This document shows positions 1 to 8,815 of a stretch of 53,710 nucleotides of DNA, in pieces; the stretch's first letter is position 1; each line of letters starts with the position of its first letter. Both the position numbers and the translations under genes were made by a program. The DNA comes from an uncultured Bacteroidales bacterium (GTDB lineage: Bacteria; Bacteroidota; Bacteroidia; Bacteroidales; Bacteroidaceae). The notes under the pieces are model-generated. The model saw nothing but the letters and a program-made list of their open reading frames with translations, did no database searches and had not been told where the DNA came from. Where the stretch lies: contig CAMAMZ010000001.1 of the NCBI GenBank assembly GCA_945837185.1, forward strand, positions 1 through 53,710, in the 5' to 3' direction.

Positions 1-116
1 TGAAACAACGCTTATTTCCGTATCTTGTACCTTAATTTTTGCCATAATTCAAATTTTAATTACCTCGAATTCGGAGTATTTAAATATGTTGTTATGTTTT
101 ATGCTATATACATCCA

Positions 117-224
117 TTAGCTCCAGAAACTCGTATAACCCGAATTGAGTCTGTCCTTCATTTCCTTCAACTTGGCAATCGAAACGGATTCAACAGGATT
201 CTCCTCACCAGATTTATCTAAATC
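117..224 (-). pseudogene. Possible coding remnant, C-terminal end only
   Basis: On the minus strand a 35-residue stretch reads from a stop at 225-227 to a TAA at 117-119, ending YTSFWS. Its middle (VESVSIAKLKEMKDRL) looks like an amphipathic helix and its codons resemble those of the neighbouring genes, but there is no start codon near its beginning. It lies 64 bases downstream of the sulfatase stop. It may be the 3' end of a decayed gene, or chance. I do not recognise the family. The rest of 1-288 holds AT-rich sequence in which I see no gene. Confidence 0.2.
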
Positions 225-288
225 TTATCTGGAAATTCAGGTCCATATAATACTTTCCTGCTTTCTCTCTGAAAAGTAAGTAGTATTG

Positions 289-1788
289 TCATTCCTTGTG
301 AGCTTCTTCCATCAGTTGGCGGAGACGGTTCACCACGTCGGGATGTTGCGCTGCCACGTCGTGTTCCTCCCGTATGTCTTCTTCCAGGTTGTAGAGTTGC
401 AGCTTTGTGTTGCCTTTCTGTATGTTGGTGATGATGCCTTTCCACTTGCCCATGCGAATGGCCTTGTTGCCAATCTCGGTGTCGGGATATTCCCAATACA
501 GGTAGGGGTGCTGCTTCTGTCGCCCTTCCTTGCCCAACAAAGTAGGCAGGAAACTGATGCCATCGGTAGGTGGACAAGGCACACCGGCTACTTCGGCCAA
601 GGTGGGCATGACATCTTGAAAGGCACTGATATGGTCGCTTTCCGTGCCCGGAGCAATATGTCCGTGCCATGTGGCAATGGTGGGAACACGTATACCTCCC
701 TCATGCAGGAAACACTTACCCCAGCCATACGTGGCCTTAAAGGGACCTCCGCTATTGAACCAAGGCGAATCGGTTCCACCGTTGAAGGTAGGTCCGTTGT
801 CGGAAGTGAAGATGATGAGCGTGTTGTCGTAGCGCTTTTCTCTTTTCAACTTTTCCACCAAGCGACCCACTTGTTCATCGAAATAGCTCACCATGGCAGC
901 GTATGTGGCATGCGGATAGCGACAAGGGTGGAAGCCTGCATTACCGATGTAAGGCTCTTCGTCGCCAAACTTCTCGACATAGTGCTTAACCCAGCGTTCC
1001 GGAGCCTGCAGAGACAGGTGTGGCAAAGGGGTTGTCCACATCAGGAAGAAAGGTTGTGCGCGAGCCGTGTCGACAAACTGCATAAGTTCGTTAAAAATCA
1101 AATCGTTGGCATATTCCTTCTGGGTGTAGGGCGCATAATAGTTGGGGTCGCGTGGGTTTCCTTCCTTCGGTACTCCCGCATGTGGGTTGGTTACCTTGTT
1201 CGACAAGTAAACCCGTTCCTCGTTCTTGTAGAGGAAAGGAGGGTAATAGGTGTGTGCCTGACGCTGGCAGTTATAGCCATAAAAGCAATCGAAACCTTGC
1301 TTGTTGGGCGTTCCTTCAGAACCGGGGTAACCCAAGCCCCATTTCCCGAAGCATCCGGTGGTATAGCCTGCTTGTTGCAACATGCGGCCGAGGGTCATGG
1401 TGTTGGCACGCAGGGGGAACTGTCCTTCCAGTTCCTTGTGCACAAACATGGAGTCGTAGTTGTGTATAGGGCCACGTTTAGCAAGTTCGTTGTTGACACG
1501 TATTTGCGTGTGGCCAGAGTGAAGCCCCGTCATCAGAACACAACGCGAGGGCGCCGATACAGGTGCACCGGCATAGTGTTGTGTCAGTTTGATACCTTCC
1601 CGACATAGCTGGTCGATGTGGGGCGTTTCAATCTTCTCCTGTCCGAAGCACCCTAAATCGCCATAGCCCAAATCATCCATGATAATATAAATAATGTTGG
1701 GGCGTGTGGGTGCCTTCTGTCCTTGTAGCGTACAGCCGCACAAGGTGGAGAGTAGGATGCAAAGGTTTCGTTGCTTCGTCATTGCCAT
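289..1788 (-). CDS. Secreted S1-family sulfatase (Ser-type)
   Basis: A 499-residue sulfatase of the alkaline-phosphatase superfamily, which hydrolyses sulfate esters, usually on glycans or mucin in this phylum. The N-terminus is hydrophobic with LCGC at residues 16-19, so export and possibly lipidation at Cys19 are likely. Calcium-binding acids sit in MDDLGYGD (37-44). The maturation signature is SAPSR at 78-82 followed by LMTG, so the residue converted to formylglycine is Ser78, not Cys; Ser-type enzymes need an anaerobic radical-SAM maturase, and none is encoded in this window. A conserved DNGP motif follows in the second half. The length is normal for the family. The gene starts 15 bases after the helicase stop and probably shares its transcript. 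Substrate cannot be told from the sequence. Confidence 0.93.
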   Translation of the reverse strand: MAMTKQRNLCILLSTLCGCTLQGQKAPTRPNIIYIIMDDLGYGDLGCFGQEKIETPHIDQLCREGIKLTQHYAGAPVSAPSRCVLMTGLHSGHTQIRVNNELAKRGPIHNYDSMFVHKELEGQFPLRANTMTLGRMLQQAGYTTGCFGKWGLGYPGSEGTPNKQGFDCFYGYNCQRQAHTYYPPFLYKNEERVYLSNKVTNPHAGVPKEGNPRDPNYYAPYTQKEYANDLIFNELMQFVDTARAQPFFLMWTTPLPHLSLQAPERWVKHYVEKFGDEEPYIGNAGFHPCRYPHATYAAMVSYFDEQVGRLVEKLKREKRYDNTLIIFTSDNGPTFNGGTDSPWFNSGGPFKATYGWGKCFLHEGGIRVPTIATWHGHIAPGTESDHISAFQDVMPTLAEVAGVPCPPTDGISFLPTLLGKEGRQKQHPYLYWEYPDTEIGNKAIRMGKWKGIITNIQKGNTKLQLYNLEEDIREEHDVAAQHPDVVNRLRQLMEEAHKE

Positions 1789-1803
1789 ATATTCTTAAAC
1801 TTG

Positions 1804-3654
1804 TCAGCGTTTCTTGCGCGGTTTCCGCCTTGCCCATCCCTCTTCGGAAAAGTCGGGCTCCTCGCCTCTCAACTTGAAAGGCGCATTGCTAATCAGTTCA
1901 CGCCAATCTTCTTTTGAGGCCTGTTGCTTTCGGTTGTTACGAACTTTGCCACCGGTAGGATTCCCCTGTCGGGATTTCGATGCCGCCTTCCCCTCCTGTG
2001 CCTTGCGGCCATGACCAGCCTCATCGGCATCGTTGCAACGCACCTCTCTTCCTTTGTAGAAGGTGCCGTTGAGAGCCCGCATCACTTTGGGGGCATCATC
2101 TTGCGGCACTTCTATATAGCAGAACTTCTCGAGGAGGTCTATGTGCCCAACCTCCTGCCGCCCTTTGATATGGCGGTTGAGATACTGCATGATTTCTCCC
2201 GGGTAGAATCCGTCAGCCTTGCCAATATTGATGAAGAGGCGCTGGAAGCCAGCCTCTGTCTCGTGCTTGCGACGACCGTTCGACACCTTCCCTTTTGTGC
2301 CTTTCCCCTCAGGCGTGCGCTTGGAAGAGGGTTTCTCTATCTCCGGAGCATTCTTATAGTAGTTCAGGAAGCGACCAAAAGTAATGGTCACCATCTTCTT
2401 CAAGATGTCTTCCTTGTCGATATATTCAAACTGGCGGTTTATCTCTGTCATGTAAGGCCCAATCTGCTCGTCGTCGACATCAGTCTTCATGATGTCGTCC
2501 ATCACCTTATAGAGCTGTTTCTTGCAGATTTCCTCGGCCGAAGGCAGTGTGCCGTCGATGAATTTCTTGCCAATCTCGCGTTCAATGTTGCGCACCTTCG
2601 TCTTCTCCCGTGTATGGATGATGGAGATAGAGGTGCCCTTCTTGCCAGCCCGTCCTGTGCGTCCGCTGCGATGTGTATAGTTCTCGATATCGTCGGGCAG
2701 GCCGTAGTTGATGACGTGTGTAAGGTCGTCGACGTCCAGACCTCGGGCTGCCACATCGGTAGCCACTAAGAGTTGGACCGTGTGTTGGCGGAACTTCTGC
2801 ATGGTGAGGTCGCGTTGCTGTTGCGACAAGTCGCCGTGCAGTGCCTCCGCATTGTAGCCGTCTTTGATGAGCTTGTCGGCAATTTCCTGCGTCTCTATCT
2901 TGGTGCGGCAGAAGATGATGGCAAAGATACGCGGGTGATAGTCGACGACACGTTTCAGCGCCAGGTATTTGTCTTTAGAGTGCACCATATAATAGATGTG
3001 GTTCACGTTTTCAGCCCCCTCATTGCGGCTTCCCACAACAATCTCCTTATAATCGTGTAGGTAGCTCTTGGCAATCTTCTCTATCTCCCGGCTCATAGTT
3101 GCCGAGAAAAGCAAGGTGTTACGGTCGGCAGGCACTCCCTCAAAAATCGCATTGATACTCTCTGAGAAACCCATGTTGAGCATCTCGTCGGCTTCATCGA
3201 GCACCACGTTGTTCACCTGGTCAAGACGAGCCACTCCACGATTCATCAAGTCGATGAGGCGTCCTGGTGTAGCCACAATGATTTGTACACCTTTCTTCAG
3301 CACGCGTATCTGTGCCTCAATGGAAGAGCCGCCATACACAGGGGCTATATGGATGCCCTGCATATAGTGTGCAAAGTCGTTGAGGTCGTCGGCTATCTGC
3401 AGGCATAGTTCTCGTGTGGGACTGAGAATAAGCGCCTGTGTTGCCTTGTTATCGGGATTAATTTTCTGTAGCAGGGGAATGCCAAAGGCCGCTGTCTTTC
3501 CGGTGCCGGTTTGTGCCAAGGCTATCACGTCGTTGCCATGGCCCAGCAGAAAAGGTATCACTTCTTCCTGTACGGGCATGGGATGCTCGAACCCCAGTTC
3601 GCTGATGGCGCGGCGAATATCTTCGCTGACGCCCAATTCTTCAAATGTCTTCAA
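1804..3654 (-). CDS. deaD: DEAD-box ATP-dependent RNA helicase with DbpA-type RNA-binding domain
   Basis: A 616-residue RNA helicase that unwinds structured RNA, in relatives during ribosome assembly and cold adaptation. All core motifs are visible: Q motif near Gln29, Walker A AQTGTGKT (47-54), PTREL (79-83), TPGR (129-132), DEAD (153-156), SAT (184-186), ARGLD (303-307) and HRSGRTGRAG (328-337). A helical spacer follows, then a DbpA-like RRM fold at about 475-550 (LFINIGKADGFYPGEI onward) and a basic tail ending RKPRKKR. This arrangement matches DeaD/CsdA and DbpA; the symbol is by family resemblance. It is transcribed from its own promoter, divergent from gpmI, and probably reads through into the sulfatase. 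Confidence 0.95.
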   Translation of the reverse strand: MKTFEELGVSEDIRRAISELGFEHPMPVQEEVIPFLLGHGNDVIALAQTGTGKTAAFGIPLLQKINPDNKATQALILSPTRELCLQIADDLNDFAHYMQGIHIAPVYGGSSIEAQIRVLKKGVQIIVATPGRLIDLMNRGVARLDQVNNVVLDEADEMLNMGFSESINAIFEGVPADRNTLLFSATMSREIEKIAKSYLHDYKEIVVGSRNEGAENVNHIYYMVHSKDKYLALKRVVDYHPRIFAIIFCRTKIETQEIADKLIKDGYNAEALHGDLSQQQRDLTMQKFRQHTVQLLVATDVAARGLDVDDLTHVINYGLPDDIENYTHRSGRTGRAGKKGTSISIIHTREKTKVRNIEREIGKKFIDGTLPSAEEICKKQLYKVMDDIMKTDVDDEQIGPYMTEINRQFEYIDKEDILKKMVTITFGRFLNYYKNAPEIEKPSSKRTPEGKGTKGKVSNGRRKHETEAGFQRLFINIGKADGFYPGEIMQYLNRHIKGRQEVGHIDLLEKFCYIEVPQDDAPKVMRALNGTFYKGREVRCNDADEAGHGRKAQEGKAASKSRQGNPTGGKVRNNRKQQASKEDWRELISNAPFKLRGEEPDFSEEGWARRKPRKKR

Positions 3655-3739
3655 TGTATCTTTGTTTAATAATGGGAATAGGATAGCCTTGTCATACCCA
3701 CAATCAGTTGCCGGAGATGCCTTTCTTTGCTATCGGTCA

Positions 3740-3770
3740 CAAAGTTACTTATTATTTGTGAGGCACACAA
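3740..3770 (-). promoter_or_regulatory. Bacteroidota-type promoter for deaD
   Basis: On the minus strand a -7 box TAACTTTG (plus coordinates 3740-3747) matches the TAnnTTTG consensus, with a TTG at 3768-3770 about 20 bases upstream as the -33 element. It would give a leader of roughly 80 bases before deaD. Confidence 0.6.
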
Positions 3771-3799
3771 TGAAAAGGGTCAGTTTTTTGCCTATTCTT

Positions 3800-3830
3800 T
3801 TTGTTGGAAGCCAATAATTCCGTAACTTTG
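3800..3830 (+). promoter_or_regulatory. Bacteroidota-type promoter for gpmI
   Basis: The -33 element TTTG at 3800-3803 and -7 box TAACTTTG at 3823-3830 are 19 bases apart, which fits the TTTG-N19-TAnnTTTG pattern of the phylum closely. The leader before gpmI would be about 36 bases. Confidence 0.75.
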
Positions 3831-3870
3831 CATACAGAATATTCTCTTATATAAATATACGTATAATCTT

Positions 3871-5388
3871 ATGGGAAAGAAAGCTTTATTGATGATTCTC
3901 GATGGATGGGGAATCGGAAAACATGGTGCAGGTGACGTCATCTATAACACTCCGACGCCTTATTTGGATTATCTGACAGCGGTGTCGGCACATGCCGAGC
4001 TGCAAGCATCAGGTGAGGATGTTGGTTTGCCCGACGGTCAGATGGGTAACTCTGAGGTGGGGCATTTGAATATTGGTGCCGGTCGCATTGTGTACCAAGA
4101 CCTCGTGAAGATTAACCGTGCTTGCAAGGATGGCTCTATCATGCAGAATCCGGGCATTGTGGCAGCCTGCACTTATGCCAAGGAGAACGGCAAGAAACTG
4201 CACCTGATGGGCTTGACCTCTGATGGTGGTGTGCACTCTTCGCTCGACCATCTGTTCAAACTGATTGAGGTGGCAAAAGAATATGGCCTTGACAAGACCT
4301 TTGTGCATTGCTTTATGGACGGACGTGATACCGACCCCAAGAGTGGTGTGGGCTTCATCAGTCAGCTCACTGAAGTGTGTGCTGCCAACGGTGCTGCCAT
4401 AGCAAGTATCGTAGGACGTTTTTATGCCATGGATCGTGACAAGCGTTGGAATCGTGTGAAGGAAGCATACGACCTGCTCGTTGAGGGCAAGGGCAAGGCT
4501 GCCGACGATATGGTGAAAGCCATGGAGGAAAGTTATGCCGAGGGTGTGACCGACGAGTTTATAAAGCCTATACACAACGCTACGGTTGATGGTACTATAG
4601 GGGAGGGCGATGTAGTGATATTCATCAACTTCCGTAACGACCGCGCCAAGGAGCTGACACAGGTGCTGACACAGCAGGATATGCCGGAAGAAGGAATGCA
4701 CACCATTCCCGGATTGCAGTATTACTGCATGACGCCTTATGATGCCAGTTTCACGGGTGTACATATCCTCTTCCCGAAAGAGAATGTGGAGAATACCTTG
4801 GGCGAGTATCTGAGTGCACAAGGAAAGCGCCAGTTGCATACAGCGGAAACAGAGAAATACGCACACGTAACCTTCTTCTTCAATGGCGGTCGTGAAGCAC
4901 CCTATGCCGGAGAAGACAGAATATTGGTTCCTTCTCCGAAGGTGGCCACCTATGACTTGAAGCCGGAGATGAGTGCCTATGAGGTGAAGGACAAACTGGT
5001 GGGTGCCATTACAACCCAGCAGTATGACTTTATCGTAGTGAACTTTGCCAATGGCGATATGGTGGGTCATACGGGTGTGTACAATGCCATTGCTAAAGCT
5101 GTACATGCTGTGGACTGCTGTGTGCGCGACGTGATAGAGGCTGCCAAGGCCAATGGCTATGAGGCGATTATCATTGCCGACCATGGCAATGCTGATAATG
5201 CCATCAACGAGGATGGCACGCCCAATACAGCCCACTCTCTCAACCCCGTGCCCTTCATTTATGTTACCGACAACAATTCGGCAACTGTGAAGAATGGCCG
5301 TTTGGCCGACGTGGCTCCTTCAATCCTGCACATCTTGGGTTTGGAACAGCCGGCTGACATGACGGGTGAGAATCTTATTGTTGACTAA
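3871..5388 (+). CDS. gpmI: 2,3-bisphosphoglycerate-independent phosphoglycerate mutase
   Basis: A 505-residue cytoplasmic glycolytic enzyme interconverting 3- and 2-phosphoglycerate through a phosphoserine intermediate with two Mn ions. The metal-binding start LMILDGWGIG (7-16) contains Asp11; the phosphorylated serine is Ser61 in GQMGNSEVGH. HCFMDGRDTDP near 146-156 and ADHGNADN near 436-443 supply substrate and metal ligands. Length is typical of the family (about 510). It stands alone between its own promoter and a strong terminator, so it is probably monocistronic. Confidence 0.97.
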   Translation: MGKKALLMILDGWGIGKHGAGDVIYNTPTPYLDYLTAVSAHAELQASGEDVGLPDGQMGNSEVGHLNIGAGRIVYQDLVKINRACKDGSIMQNPGIVAACTYAKENGKKLHLMGLTSDGGVHSSLDHLFKLIEVAKEYGLDKTFVHCFMDGRDTDPKSGVGFISQLTEVCAANGAAIASIVGRFYAMDRDKRWNRVKEAYDLLVEGKGKAADDMVKAMEESYAEGVTDEFIKPIHNATVDGTIGEGDVVIFINFRNDRAKELTQVLTQQDMPEEGMHTIPGLQYYCMTPYDASFTGVHILFPKENVENTLGEYLSAQGKRQLHTAETEKYAHVTFFFNGGREAPYAGEDRILVPSPKVATYDLKPEMSAYEVKDKLVGAITTQQYDFIVVNFANGDMVGHTGVYNAIAKAVHAVDCCVRDVIEAAKANGYEAIIIADHGNADNAINEDGTPNTAHSLNPVPFIYVTDNNSATVKNGRLADVAPSILHILGLEQPADMTGENLIVD

Positions 5389-5414
5389 TCAGTAACAGAT
5401 AGTTTTGTTTAAAG

Positions 5415-5469
5415 AAGGATGGCAGGTGCACCGTAGGGCTAAGGCCGTAGTGCTCCGGCCATCCTTTTT
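5415..5469 (+). terminator. Rho-independent terminator after gpmI
   Basis: The 9-bp arms AAGGATGGC (5415-5423) and GCCATCCTT (5458-5466) are exact complements around a 34-base loop that can itself pair further; TTTTT follows from 5465. It lies 26 bases after the gpmI stop. Confidence 0.75.
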
Positions 5470-5502
5470 CTCTATATATATAATAAGGTATAGCGGTATT
5501 GT

Positions 5503-6171
5503 ATGGGAGATGTGAAAATAGAAAGCAGTTGGAAACAGTGTTTGCAACAGGAATTTGATAAGCCTTATTTCACGCAACTCACTGCGTTTGTGCGTACGGA
5601 ATATCAACGCACCTCCTGTTTTCCACCGGGAAAACTTATCTTCAATGCTTTCAACCTCTGTCCTTTCGACAAGGTGAAGGTGGTGATAATAGGTCAGGAC
5701 CCTTATCATGAGCAAGGTCAGGCCATGGGATTGAGCTTTTCCGTACCTGACGGGATAGCCATGCCACCCTCGTTGGTGAATATCTTTAAGGAGATACAAG
5801 CCGACTTAGGTGTTGCCATGCCTGCATCGGGCAATCTGACACGTTGGGCCCAACAAGGCGTGCTCCTGTTGAATGCTACCCTTACAGTGAGAGCCCATCA
5901 GGCGGCCAGTCATCAGCGAAAGGGATGGGAGACATTTACGGATGCCGTCATTAAGGTGCTTAACGAACGCTGTGAGCATTTGGTGTTTATCCTCTGGGGT
6001 GGTTATGCGCGCTCGAAGGCTGCATTGATTCATCGCGACAGGCATCTGGTATTGGAATCAGTGCATCCCTCGCCCCTGTCGGCCAACCGTGGAGGATGGT
6101 TCGGAAACCATCATTTCTCGCAGTGCAATGCCTATCTTTGTCAGCACGGTATCACGCCTATAGCATGGTAA
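5503..6171 (+). CDS. ung: Uracil-DNA glycosylase, family 1
   Basis: A 222-residue base-excision repair enzyme that removes uracil from DNA. The water-activating motif GQDPYH is at 64-69 with catalytic Asp66, and the DNA-intercalation motif HPSPLSA starts at His188; FNAF (47-50) contributes to the uracil pocket. Length and motif spacing match E. coli Ung. The ATG follows the gpmI terminator by about 33 bases and I see no clear TAnnTTTG box in between. The next gene begins within about 40 bases, so the two may be cotranscribed. The dut gene, which limits uracil incorporation, is elsewhere in this window at 31547. Confidence 0.97.
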   Translation: MGDVKIESSWKQCLQQEFDKPYFTQLTAFVRTEYQRTSCFPPGKLIFNAFNLCPFDKVKVVIIGQDPYHEQGQAMGLSFSVPDGIAMPPSLVNIFKEIQADLGVAMPASGNLTRWAQQGVLLLNATLTVRAHQAASHQRKGWETFTDAVIKVLNERCEHLVFILWGGYARSKAALIHRDRHLVLESVHPSPLSANRGGWFGNHHFSQCNAYLCQHGITPIAW

Positions 6172-6211
6172 AGGCTGCAAGGTGACCATACAATCAGAAA
6201 CCACGCATGTT

Positions 6212-6814
6212 ATGATGAAGGAACTACATATTTTACAAGTTGGAAACGTATTGGTATCGCCAGATATCTTCACGGTGAAGTTTTGCTGTGACCTGGATGT
6301 GTGTCACGGTATATGCTGTGTGGAGGGCGATGCCGGAGCTCCGGTTACACTGGATGAAATAGGTGAGATAGAAGAAACATTGGACGCTGTATGGGAAGAC
6401 TTGTCTGCATCGGCACAAGCGGTGATAGACAGGCAGGGTGTGGCCTATGCCGACCCTGACGGTGATTTGGTGACAAGTATTGTAGGAGGTAAAGACTGCG
6501 TGTTTACCTGTTATGAAAAGGACTGTTGCCTCTGTGCCTTAGAGCGTGCTGCCCGTGCCGGGAAAACAAGTTTTGTGAAGCCTGTGTCGTGTGCTCTTTA
6601 CCCTATACGCGAAAAAACATTTCCCGATGGCAGTGTAGGACTGAACTATCATCGATGGCGTATTTGCAAGTGTGCAGAAGAGAAGGGACGGCAACTGAAC
6701 CTGCCACTTTACCAGTTTCTAAAGGAGCCTCTTTCCAGGCGTTTTGGCAAGGAATGGTATGAGGAGCTATGTGCCATTGCCGAGGAACTGAAAGCCCAGG
6801 GCCTGTTATCCTAA
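6212..6814 (+). CDS. DUF3109 family cysteine-rich protein
   Basis: About 200 residues, of a family found widely in Bacteroidota whose function is not established. The N-terminal part carries a dense cysteine pattern (FCCDLDVCHGICC), followed by CVFTCYEKDCCLC and later CALYP and CKC, in the manner of proteins that bind metal or an Fe-S cluster. A GTG at 6182 would add ten residues; I prefer the ATG at 6212 because homologous proteins begin close to the ILQVGNVLVS segment. It follows ung closely and ends 74 bases before the convergent AraC gene. Confidence 0.85.
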   Translation: MMKELHILQVGNVLVSPDIFTVKFCCDLDVCHGICCVEGDAGAPVTLDEIGEIEETLDAVWEDLSASAQAVIDRQGVAYADPDGDLVTSIVGGKDCVFTCYEKDCCLCALERAARAGKTSFVKPVSCALYPIREKTFPDGSVGLNYHRWRICKCAEEKGRQLNLPLYQFLKEPLSRRFGKEWYEELCAIAEELKAQGLLS

Positions 6815-6888
6815 TGGAATGGCACCCATCGTTGGATGGTGTCATACTGTGCGTCGAGGTATTCCCCTCATGCCTTTCAATCGTTTCT

Positions 6889-7773
6889 TTAGCTTTTCCT
6901 GTAAGCAGAGGGCGACATGCCGGTGTGCTCCATGAAGAACCGGCCAAGGAAGCTCTGGTTGGGGAAATTGAGTTCTTGCGCTATCTGTTTGATGCTCATA
7001 CGGGATGTTTTCAGCAGTACCCGGATTTCCATGACAACATAACGGTCAATCCATTCGTTGGGTGTTAGTTGACTTACCTGACGAACAGTTTCTGACAGGT
7101 ATTTGGGAGTGATGCACAGTTGTTGACTGTACCAGCTCACCTTGCGCTCTGTGCGAAAATTGCGTTCCACCAGTTGGATGAAATCAGAGAATATCTGTTC
7201 TGCGCGAGATATTTTCTTGTTGTCTTCCTTGTTCATGATACGGAAAATGACATTTCCCAACTCATAAATCATGGTTGCCAGTATCATCCGTACCACATCC
7301 TTACGAAAATGATGCCCTTTTTCTTGCATCTTACGCTGCAGGATATGGAAATACTCCAGTTGTGCGTTTGCCTCCTCGGGCAGCAGTTGTGACACGGGGT
7401 GGTTGCGGGCAAATAGGAAGAGTTGGGCAAGTTCGTGCACCTCTTTGGCTATTTCGCTGAAGAAATGGGGTGAGAGCAGGAAGCCTACTCCTTGAAAGTC
7501 GTCGCTCAGTTTATAGGCATCTATCACCTGTGCGGTACTGACAAGAATCACACAGTTGGCGGTGCAAGTGTGTACTACGGTATCGACATTGTATTGTGCA
7601 GTGCCCTTTAAGCATAGGCCGACAAGGATGCTGTTCATTCTTCGCGGCTCATCGGGTAAGGGGAGCTTTGACAGGTCTTCGATAAGAAGAATGTCTTCGT
7701 CGATATGCTCACCATCATATTTGGCAAGGGCTGACCCCACTGTTATTTCCGTGAAAAGTTTGTTTGTATACAT
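6889..7773 (-). CDS. AraC-family transcriptional regulator
   Basis: About 294 residues. The last 100 hold the paired helix-turn-helix DNA-binding domain: first helix set around SWYSQQLCITPKYLSETV, then MSIKQIAQELNFPNQSFLGR and the family-typical FF-x-HTG-x-SPSAYR ending. The N-terminal 180 residues are an AraC_N-like ligand-sensing region. An in-frame extension to 7941 exists, but it would overlap the upstream gene by over 150 bases and carries unlike sequence, so I place the start at MYTNKLFTE (ATG at 7773). That start is 11 bases after the rhamnosidase-like gene, so the two probably form one transcript. Effector and targets are unknown. Confidence 0.9.
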   Translation of the reverse strand: MYTNKLFTEITVGSALAKYDGEHIDEDILLIEDLSKLPLPDEPRRMNSILVGLCLKGTAQYNVDTVVHTCTANCVILVSTAQVIDAYKLSDDFQGVGFLLSPHFFSEIAKEVHELAQLFLFARNHPVSQLLPEEANAQLEYFHILQRKMQEKGHHFRKDVVRMILATMIYELGNVIFRIMNKEDNKKISRAEQIFSDFIQLVERNFRTERKVSWYSQQLCITPKYLSETVRQVSQLTPNEWIDRYVVMEIRVLLKTSRMSIKQIAQELNFPNQSFLGRFFMEHTGMSPSAYRKS

Positions 7774-7784
7774 AACAAGAACCG

Positions 7785-8696
7785 TTAATAGAAAATATGG
7801 TGAAAGGAAGGTGTGATGCGTAGACCTTCGATTTGCTGTATCTGATCGGGCGTAAAGTTTTCGTCTCCCGTTATAACCACCCAGCGATAGTAACGTGGCA
7901 CAAACAAGGTTGATGCCTGCTCGTCGGTTGTGCCATGACAAGTAAAGGAAGCACCATTGACGGTGATATGTTCACCTGGCGTGGCATCTCGTAGGGTGAG
8001 ACGGATATAACCGTAAAAGCCCTCTCCGAAGTCGTAGGCTATGCCCTGCTTGAGTGTGTGTACCGAACAAGGATGCTCAACCTGTATGTGGTAATGGAGG
8101 GGTTCGTGTGGGTAGTGGCTTATAACACGATGGTTCAGTGCCGTGTGTGGTATGGCAGGAGGAAGCCAGCAGGCTGTGGCAATGTGTTGTGTGTAGCCAT
8201 CATCGGGTTGTGCATAACAGTCATGACATTCCCTGTTTGCCGTTATGGTAATGCCGGAAGGTCGGCATAGCCAGTTGTCCGCATCCCTATGCGCAAAGGG
8301 AAGTCCGTTTCGGTGTAGCCCGTAAATATCCACGGCGAGTGTCTGTAATTGGTTTGGAGGGGCAGGTGCACAGAGAATGGCCACCGTATTGCTATCAGCC
8401 CGTGTATAATTGCTCACGTCAAATTGAAAGGTGTAGATGGCGCCTGCTTCCTGAAGTTGGTTGTTGGTCGAAATGTTGGGGGTGAGAGGAATTTCGTTGA
8501 AATAGAGTTTGATGTTGCAGGCAGTGGTGATGCTGATGTGCGTAGTGAGGGGACGTTGGTGTGTGAGGAAGGTGCGGTGAAACCACAAAGCTTCATGTGG
8601 AGAGGCAAAGGGTGATGCCATCCACTCCATTGCAGTGATTTGCGCATGGAGCGATAGAGCCTGCAGCAGCATGAAAAAGCAAAATATTCTGGTCAT
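7785..8696 (-). CDS. Secreted protein resembling the N-terminal domain of alpha-L-rhamnosidases
   Basis: About 303 residues from MTRIFCFFMLLQALSLHAQ, a clear signal peptide ending near HAQ; an upstream in-frame ATG at 8744 would only add residues before that signal, so I chose 8696. The part WMASPFASPHEALWFHRTF, then ACNIKLYFNEIPL and FDVSNYTRADSNTVAILC, resembles the beta-sandwich domain that precedes the catalytic barrel of GH78 rhamnosidases (a W..P...A.WF.R.F start, then a y.lyiNg-type strand). No catalytic (alpha/alpha)6 barrel follows, so this is a binding-type module standing alone or a truncated enzyme. It leads into the AraC regulator gene. Family assignment is by pattern only. Confidence 0.65.
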   Translation of the reverse strand: MTRIFCFFMLLQALSLHAQITAMEWMASPFASPHEALWFHRTFLTHQRPLTTHISITTACNIKLYFNEIPLTPNISTNNQLQEAGAIYTFQFDVSNYTRADSNTVAILCAPAPPNQLQTLAVDIYGLHRNGLPFAHRDADNWLCRPSGITITANRECHDCYAQPDDGYTQHIATACWLPPAIPHTALNHRVISHYPHEPLHYHIQVEHPCSVHTLKQGIAYDFGEGFYGYIRLTLRDATPGEHITVNGASFTCHGTTDEQASTLFVPRYYRWVVITGDENFTPDQIQQIEGLRITPSFHHIFY

Positions 8697-8718
8697 AGTC
8701 CTAACTTCCCCAATAGAT

Positions 8719-8765
8719 TTCGCCCCTACAGGAAATGTGGGCATGAAGCTACCTGTAGGGGCGAA
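8719..8765. repeat. Perfect 14-bp inverted repeat, REP-like
   Basis: TTCGCCCCTACAGG (8719-8732) and its exact complement CCTGTAGGGGCGAA (8752-8765) enclose 19 bases. There is no T tract on either side, so it is a weak candidate for a simple terminator. It sits between gyrB and the secreted-protein gene and may be a dispersed intergenic repeat. Confidence 0.7.
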
Positions 8766-8815
8766 GTTGATATCGTTTCAAGTGAATCCGTCAAAACAAT
8801 TGTCAACAAACTGTT

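Noticed and set aside
286..1608. Long open frame on the plus strand opposite the sulfatase
   Set aside because: It mirrors the sulfatase gene and has no recognisable domain; the minus-strand product has every family motif.
1924..2769. Plus-strand open frame opposite deaD
   Set aside because: Shadow of the helicase gene, caused by codon composition.
4009..5235. Minus-strand frame of about 408 codons opposite gpmI
   Set aside because: Histidine- and threonine-rich shadow of a strongly conserved gene; no motif.
5389..5799. Minus-strand frame across the gpmI terminator and ung
   Set aside because: It runs through a clear terminator and opposite conserved ung motifs.
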